From Mytilus edulis (lineage: Eukaryota > Mollusca > Bivalvia > Mytilida > Mytilidae): a DNA stretch of 64,000 nt. The stretch spans positions 42,237,426 through 42,301,425 of the forward strand of contig NC_092349.1 in assembly GCF_963676685.1 (NCBI RefSeq), given 5' to 3'. Position numbers and translations under genes: made by a program. Below the pieces are notes generated by a model. That model made no database searches. It saw only the letters and a list, made by a program, of their open reading frames with translations, and had not been told where the DNA came from. Shown one piece after another: positions 57,743 to 64,000 of this stretch; positions within the stretch are counted from its first letter, which is position 1; every line of letters starts with the position of its first letter.

Positions 57743-59934
57743 TATCATTCAAACTGATTTGATTTGAAAATGAGTGCATGGACCCCTATTTTTTAAAACT
57801 ACATTTTGTTCATTTTGCAGGGAGATTATGTGGACCAAATTTTATAAAACTGTAAATAGTGCATTTTTTTAATTTTGATAAATATACAGCCAAAAATTAC
57901 GTTTTTTTCTGAATAAAAAATGCATAAATTTTTAGGATACTTATAGAATACAGAAATTACAAATTATTAAACTAAAAACAGTTTGTGTATATCTTTTAAA
58001 ACAAAAAAGTTAAAGCGTTCTTTCGAAAGGGAAAATACGGCCACAAATCAGAATTTTGAGCAAATATACAAAATATTGACCTCATTTAACGGTCAAAAAG
58101 TAGCACATGAAGGTACATTTTTTATTGCATATTTGATTTAATCAGGCAAAAAATAGCCTATATATATGGAAATTTTCATCAAACTGTAAATATGGGATCG
58201 TATTGTATGCCCTTAAAAACCTTGTACAGACCACAAATTTACAAAAACTTTATTTCAATCCGCCCTTTGAAAGTGCTGTCATATTCATAGGACAAAAGTG
58301 TGTTGGCGAACTATTTAGTAATTCAGACTTTAATGTAGGTGTCAATATGTGGAATTTATCTCTATTAAAAAGAAAATTATTTATCTTTGTACTTCAAATT
58401 AATCTCTTTTGACTAGCAGTTATATCTTGATTTTTGATTGTGTAGTTGTACAGTCTTCTACTTTTTCTTGTCCCTTTCTGAATAACTTGTTATTTTTAAA
58501 TTTCTCATGGATTTATTGTAATAAATTTCTAACATAGCAACATTAGTAGTAAAAAAAGAAGAAAGACAGCTTTAAGCTGTATATAAATACATGTATATGA
58601 CAGATATTTATATATATATTATGAATTGTCTGTGTTTGAGATATTAGATGATTTTGAAACTTTTAATTATGATAACATTTTATGTTTTGAAGCTCCTTTA
58701 TTTAGAAAAAGCTAAAATGTCCATTAATAAAAAGCATGAATGTCCATTAAAAAAACACAAAAGCACAAAAATCATGGGATGAGTTGATGTGACCGAATTT
58801 AAATGGTAGTTTTGAGGATATAGGGGAAAAAAATAATTATAAAACATTAACTTATTAATGAAGACAAACAAATTTAAGAAAAGATGATTTTGAATGTAGG
58901 AAGTAAAAGTAAATGCTGTTAAGTTGCTGTGTTGTAAAAAAAAGAAATCAGAATGTTTAAGTGTGTATTACATCATGATGAAAATTCAATACAGTAGATT
59001 TCCCTTTAAGCTGTATGATATTGCTACCGTGTGTACCTAATGGTATATACTTAATAACAAGGAAGTCTGCATGAAAAGAAAACAATAAAAAGGATAGAGG
59101 TTTTATTCAAAATCAGTCAAATGGTTCAAATGTGAAAATATTTTATTAATTTTAGAAATAAGCATTGTGATCACATAATTTTTCAGTACCAAGGTAAGGA
59201 CTTGTAAAATTTTAAAGAATTGAAAGTTAGAATAGTTAATTAAGTGATTAGCATTATGAATTTATAATAAATTTCATATTTGAATCTGCTTGAGGGAAAG
59301 ATTTTGCAGATAGATCATGAATCAATTATGTCAGTTTTGGATGGGACAGTTATCTCAACCAGGCATCAATGATACATTGTGGGGTTCATTTCACTTCTTT
59401 CAACTCATTTAGTGATCCTTTTAAAAAGGATAAATGAAATGAAATGCTACTATTTATGAGAATTAGTCAACACTAAAGTTATTTTAAAATCAACAAAAAC
59501 AGGTTTTGTTTGAACTTTTTTAAATGCCACATTGTGAATTTAATCTTTCAAAGACGGAAATGAAATGTTTGTTTCCTCATTATGTTAACTACTTTTATAG
59601 AAAGTTATTGAGGTGTCATAAGGTCAGTTGATAAATATTTGAAAATTTAATCCACAAAAATGAACTACTTTAAAAAAGTTCTTTTTGTCACTTTATTTTA
59701 ATTTTAATATATTTACTATGGTAGCTAGATAAATGACATTGGCACATCTCATTGTTATATGGAGATTAATTATTAGATTCTGCCCACCCAGTCATGATCC
59801 ATGAATTCAAACTTATGGTTTTTGTAAAGTTTACATGTCACAATTTTTTTATCAGGCCAGTTAAATGAAAATACGGATTTTTTGTGGTATTAAAATTTGC
59901 TGTTACAAAATATTAGAAATTTTTATAAATTAAG
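57743..59934. other. AT-rich non-coding DNA
   Basis: No exon or repeat recognised over 2.2 kb. Confidence 0.4.
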
Positions 59935-60145
59935 GAATGTATCTCCCTCATGCAAAGCTCTGATTCCTTTCACGAATTTGACTATATTTTTTGGACCTTT
60001 TGGATTATAGCTCTTCATCTTTTATATAAGCTTTGGATTTCAAATATTTTGGCCACGAGCATCACTGAAGAGACATGTTTTGTCGAAATGCGCATCTGGT
60101 GCAACAAAATTAGTACCGTTGATTTTATTAAAGGTGATCCATTAT
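59935..60145 (+). repeat. Dispersed repeat family B, fullest copy
   Basis: tctccctcatgcaaagctct, ttggatttcaaatattttgg, ccacgagcatcactgaagag and cgaaatgcgcatctggtgca. The last part resembles the family A core, so A and B may be related. Confidence 0.7.
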
Positions 60146-60154
60146 AAATGGTAA

Positions 60155-60295
60155 GGGACGACATCAAAAGATCGATGTAGGATAAAAAACTTAAATCAAA
60201 TAGTTTGGTGGCAGGGGGTCAACATTGCCGCAGGTCAGTGAGAAAACTATGTAAATTAAGTTTTTTATCCTTCATTAAACTTTTGATGTCGTCCC
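60155..60295. mobile_element. Harbinger-like MITE, 141 bases
   Basis: Inverted ends GGGACGACATCAAAAG, with ggataaaaaacttaa matching further in. Flanked by TAA on both sides (60152-60154 and 60296-60298). Confidence 0.75.
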
Positions 60296-60299
60296 TAAG

Positions 60300-62836
60300 T
60301 CAATGATATTTGGTATGCAGTATTATCATTGACTCGTCTCATTTCAATATGAAGATTATTTGGTCTTGCACCCTTGGACTGACTGGTTCATTTGACTTGA
60401 ATACTTGGCATGTTTTTGTGTTGACATTTTAACATGTTTTATTTCATGCAATAGTAGTTCCTTTATCACAATAGTTTCAAGTAGCAAATGAAATAAAGAA
60501 ATTCTTCATAATATTTTCAACTCAAACAAATATAGCTGTATTTGTTCTAATATGGAGTAAGACTATCAGAATATTTGTTCCAACAGAAACAGATATTAAG
60601 GCATTGTTTATAACAAAGTTTTCAGGAGAATTTCTGTTAGATAGAACACATTTACATTGAAAATTATTATATCAAAATTGCATACTGGTGATACACAATT
60701 CTGTGTCAACAGGTTCTGTTTCTTTTCCTGTCAAATTCCCTCTTGTCTGGCTTTTCAGATATGCATGTATATTTTTCTTTGGGTCAACACTAAATCCACT
60801 TGAAGACAATATAACAAGGTCTACTTAAGATCTACTTAATATGGTTACATAATTTGTATTTGACCTTAATGATAAGTATCTGTATGTAGAAAAATGTTAA
60901 AACATAAGCACCCTTGACAACAAATGTGAATTCGTAATAATTGATGAAGAGTTTATTTCCCAAACAATATAGTGGCTTGCAAAAGGCAGCTGGTTAAATC
61001 AAATTGAAAATCGGACTGATATTCAATCTTTTGTAATTTCCTGCACATGATTGGACTTGAGCCCATTTCTATCACATATATATATGTCAGATTTGAGAAA
61101 GGGATCCTTGGTTGTCTGCAAATTGAAAATAAAAAGGAGGAGATCCATGCATGGTGAAAAAATCATTGTAATTACCTATGCATCCCATAGTTTGATGTAA
61201 TTATTACATGGTTTCATGTATATCATGATTGAACGTTATCTACCATTAAGTACATGTATTTCAATCACACATAAATGGAAACTTCTGAAATGTTTATCTC
61301 AAGGGAAATGCATTTAACTTTGAAGCTTAAATAATGAATTGATGAGTTTAATGATTAATTTAGTCTTTGATAGGGATTATTAATTAAGTACCGGTAGATC
61401 ACAGCCTGTAATACAGGTGTTTTATTGTAAAGTGGGGAAAAAAGTGGTTATTACATAATAATATTCTATTTAAAGTTTATTGTTGATTGATGGTATTGAA
61501 AATTTAGTTATAGTTCACTTTTGGAGCATTGATGAAGGATTTTGACATAAGTAATTTGAAAATAATGTTGCTATTTTTGTAATCTTAGTCATTAAAGAAG
61601 TTAGACTGCTTGAGGTTGAAGTATAGTGAATTGTCCAAGCTTTAATTATGTTTAGTAAAATGTTATGCAGTTTCAACTCTGACTGCTTCAATTTTGACTT
61701 CTACAGTATGCTTTCTGTTCTGGAGAAAGAAAAAACAATGTTTTGAAATTGAAATTTTTTACCTGAATTCAATTTGTTGGCAATCTTAAAAACATTTATA
61801 TTATCAGGACTGAGTGTACTTCAATATCAACTTATCTCTAATAACTTAAGTTTGAATTAACACTTAAATGAAGACGGATATTTCAATAAGTAGGTGTCAT
61901 GGCTGAGAATAATACAGGTGCAGTTACTATCGACTTGTTTAGAGTTTCTCCAGCTCAGTTTGTCAGTAATTTGACAAGTTTTAATTGTATGCATTGTGTT
62001 CTGTGACATTCTTACCTTTCATGTCTATATATGAATTGTTGTGAAAAATTGTTCATGTAACATTTAACTTCCTCAAACAATTTGTTCTGCAAACATTTTG
62101 TAAATTCAGTTTACAATATGTGAATAGAAAAAAACAGGTTATGGGTTCAATTCATGACATGAAATACGTACATGCACAGCAACAAAAAGTACACAATATG
62201 CGAAGGAACTGACTAAAATGTGATTTCTTGAAATTATAAACTCAATTTAGGTATAAGAGCATCTTATAAATATGTGTGATAATTTATAATATGTTTACTA
62301 GTACCGGTATATTATATGGCCTAAGCATTTTTGAAGGAAAAAATTAAACATTTTCAAAATTTCTAATTCAACTGTTCAAATCTTTTTAATCATAATTCAA
62401 CATTGGTTTGTGCAGCTCCTGTATACATGTACATAATTTGAATGTCATCTGCATAAAACAACATCAAAATTAAAATTATTGTAATTGCATGAGTATCATG
62501 TTAAATCAACCTGAATATAAAAAGTTTACAAATTCAGCACTGTATCTGGTTGTACTTAAATATAAGATTTTAGTGATATATTTCTCATAATTTGTACATC
62601 TGTTTACCTGAGGTAGTCCTACTTAAAGGATCAATTAGATTTTACACTCATAACAAGGAAATTGTCCCACAGGTCTTTGATTACATCACTCGGTAATAAT
62701 TATGTATATTCATTTTAATGTACATGTAACCCATAAATTATACTTTTCGCAAGGTCATTACAAGTATTGTTTGTGGTAGTTATGTTACGAACAGTGAAAC
62801 TTCATTATTAGTGAATTTTACCGATCTGTTTTTCAG
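60300..62836. other. Probable 5' flank or first intron of the gene at 62837
   Basis: AT-rich, no coding exon recognised. A 5'-UTR exon must lie upstream of the acceptor at 62836, but I cannot place it. Confidence 0.35.
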
Positions 62837-62961
62837 GATATGTCTCATGACCACAAGGTATTATTGTAATTGGAAAAGGATGTTACAATAGTTGTAGACA
62901 AGGGAGAGAACTTATACAAGAAGCATCATGGGGAAAGGACAGTCAAAGTCATATGATATTA
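62837..62961 (+). CDS. First coding exon of a probably N-myristoylated protein (partial gene)
   Basis: An acceptor (gatctgtttttcag) opens an exon with 91 bases of leader. ATG at 62928 in a strong context (A at -3, G at +4) then encodes MGKGQSKSYDI plus one base before a consensus donor GTAAGTAC. Glycine at position 2 and serine at 6 followed by lysine fit the N-myristoyltransferase pattern. The remaining exons lie beyond 64000, so the family is unknown; Src-type kinases, calcium sensors and other lipid-anchored signalling proteins share such starts. Confidence 0.6.
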
Positions 62962-63715
62962 GTAAGTACATGTATGCTTCATGTCCGACAGGCAGTAAAA
63001 AAAAGACTCATGATGTTGTTGAATTCAACAAAAAGGTTTTAGGAACTACTGTAGTTCTGAATTTACCACTAATGTAATCATGTAACATGTTGAATTCAAA
63101 AACAGCAATATCATTTTAAATTATTGTACTACATGCAATATATATCATTTTCAGCTTATAGAAAAATATATACACTTTGTAATTGGTGATCACTTATAAC
63201 CATCATGTAAGAGGAAACAGTCCTTAATATATAGCACGGTTATTTTAAGAGGAGACCATATTTTATATAAATAGATAGAATATTTAAGAGTTAACATTTT
63301 ATTTTTTAAATAGCTAGGTTATTTAAAAGATAATTCAGGAGACATTTTTTATTATGAACAAAAACCCCTTCTTTTTATGATGTATTATATCTGTCAAGTG
63401 ACTAAAAAGACAGTGAAATTTGAGTTTTTATGACTTAAAAGATGCTAGAATTCCTCTCCCCCCTCCTGAACCTTGACCTTTGTACAAAATAAATTAAATG
63501 GATCTAAAGGGTAGAGAAGATGTTCTTCCATGAGACTCCTGAGGTGCTCAGTAGATATAATATATTTTAAAAAATGGCCTTGTTAGTGCTCTCTAGAGTA
63601 CAATTCTTGCCAGATTATATAAAACTTACCCTATATATCATATTTTAATATCAACCATATCTCAGACAAGTTTAATAATAGTGGACTATCAATTTTTTAT
63701 GCCCCGCCTAGGGGC
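62962..63715. other. Intron of the third gene
   Basis: AT-rich, no exon recognised; ends in a ggggcatgag-type repeat start. Confidence 0.4.
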
Positions 63716-63729
63716 ATGAGTTTTTCAGT

Positions 63730-64000
63730 CTTTGCTTCTGTTCGTATTCATGCCCTAAGCTACACATGGCGCTGATGTGAGTTGTAAGTAAGCTTCTGTT
63801 TGTATTTGCGCCCTATGCTACACATGGCGCTGATGTGAGTTGTAAGTAAGCTTCTGTTTGTATTCACGCCCTATGCTACACATGGCGCTGATGTGAGTTG
63901 TAAGTAAGCTTCTGTTTGTATTCGCGCCCTATGCTACACATGGCGCTGATGTGAGTTGTAAGTAAGCTTCTGTTTGTATTCACGCCCTGTGCTACACATG
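63730..64000. repeat. 58-bp minisatellite running off the window
   Basis: gatgtgagttgtaagtaagc starts at 63774, 63832, 63890 and 63948, in exact 58-base steps. The unit includes ccctatgctacacatggcgc. At least five units are visible; units differ at the tcacgcc/tcgcgcc position. Confidence 0.9.

Overview
This window is eukaryotic nuclear DNA: AT-rich, with exons split by introns with GT...AG boundaries, dense interspersed repeats and no operon structure. Several repeat families match, from memory, sequences common in marine mussel genomes (genus Mytilus, Bivalvia). One is a repeat with the core gacgaaacgcgcgtctggcg, one carries gagagttgtctcatt, and one is a Penelope-like reverse transcriptase. 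The organism assignment is therefore an inference, made without any database search.

I could build two complete genes exon by exon, and every splice phase agrees. (1) A plus-strand secreted C-type lectin (23481-31773, five exons, 165 residues). (2) A minus-strand secreted protein (43872 down to 35959, six exons, 337 residues) with a signal peptide, a coiled coil, a Cys-bearing linker and a roughly 200-residue C-terminal module that I cannot name. The two genes converge, tail to tail. A decayed second copy of the same arrangement lies to the left: lectin exons 3, 4 and 5 at 722-2260 (plus strand, broken) and the terminal exon of the second gene at 12190-12290 (minus strand, orphan). The pair was therefore probably duplicated as a block, and the left copy was then invaded by transposons. 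At the right end, 62837-62961 is the first coding exon of a third gene, with a perfect N-myristoylation-type start, which continues beyond the window.

Layout: 0-2.5 kb lectin pseudogene; 2.5-7.65 kb a 5.1 kb inverted-repeat-bounded element with a hAT-like relic nested in it; 7.8-9.8 kb a CACTA-like element holding a 51-bp minisatellite; 10-12.3 kb small repeats and the orphan exon; 12.5-15.2 kb a LINE reverse transcriptase relic split by another repeat; 17.2-23.4 kb a tandemly duplicated unit with a large GATT/GGTT/TTAAACACGTTGG satellite; 23.5-31.8 kb the lectin gene with transposons in its introns; 32-35.4 kb tandem duplications and Penelope-like relics; 36-43.9 kb the second gene, with a Penelope-like element and a foldback element in its 4.4 kb second intron; 44-62.8 kb mostly non-coding, with nested repeats, two Harbinger-like elements and a pair of elements with an exact 147-bp internal period; 62.8-64 kb the third gene's start and a 58-bp minisatellite.

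Nearly all other open frames are short chance frames or frames kept open by repeats whose length is a multiple of three.
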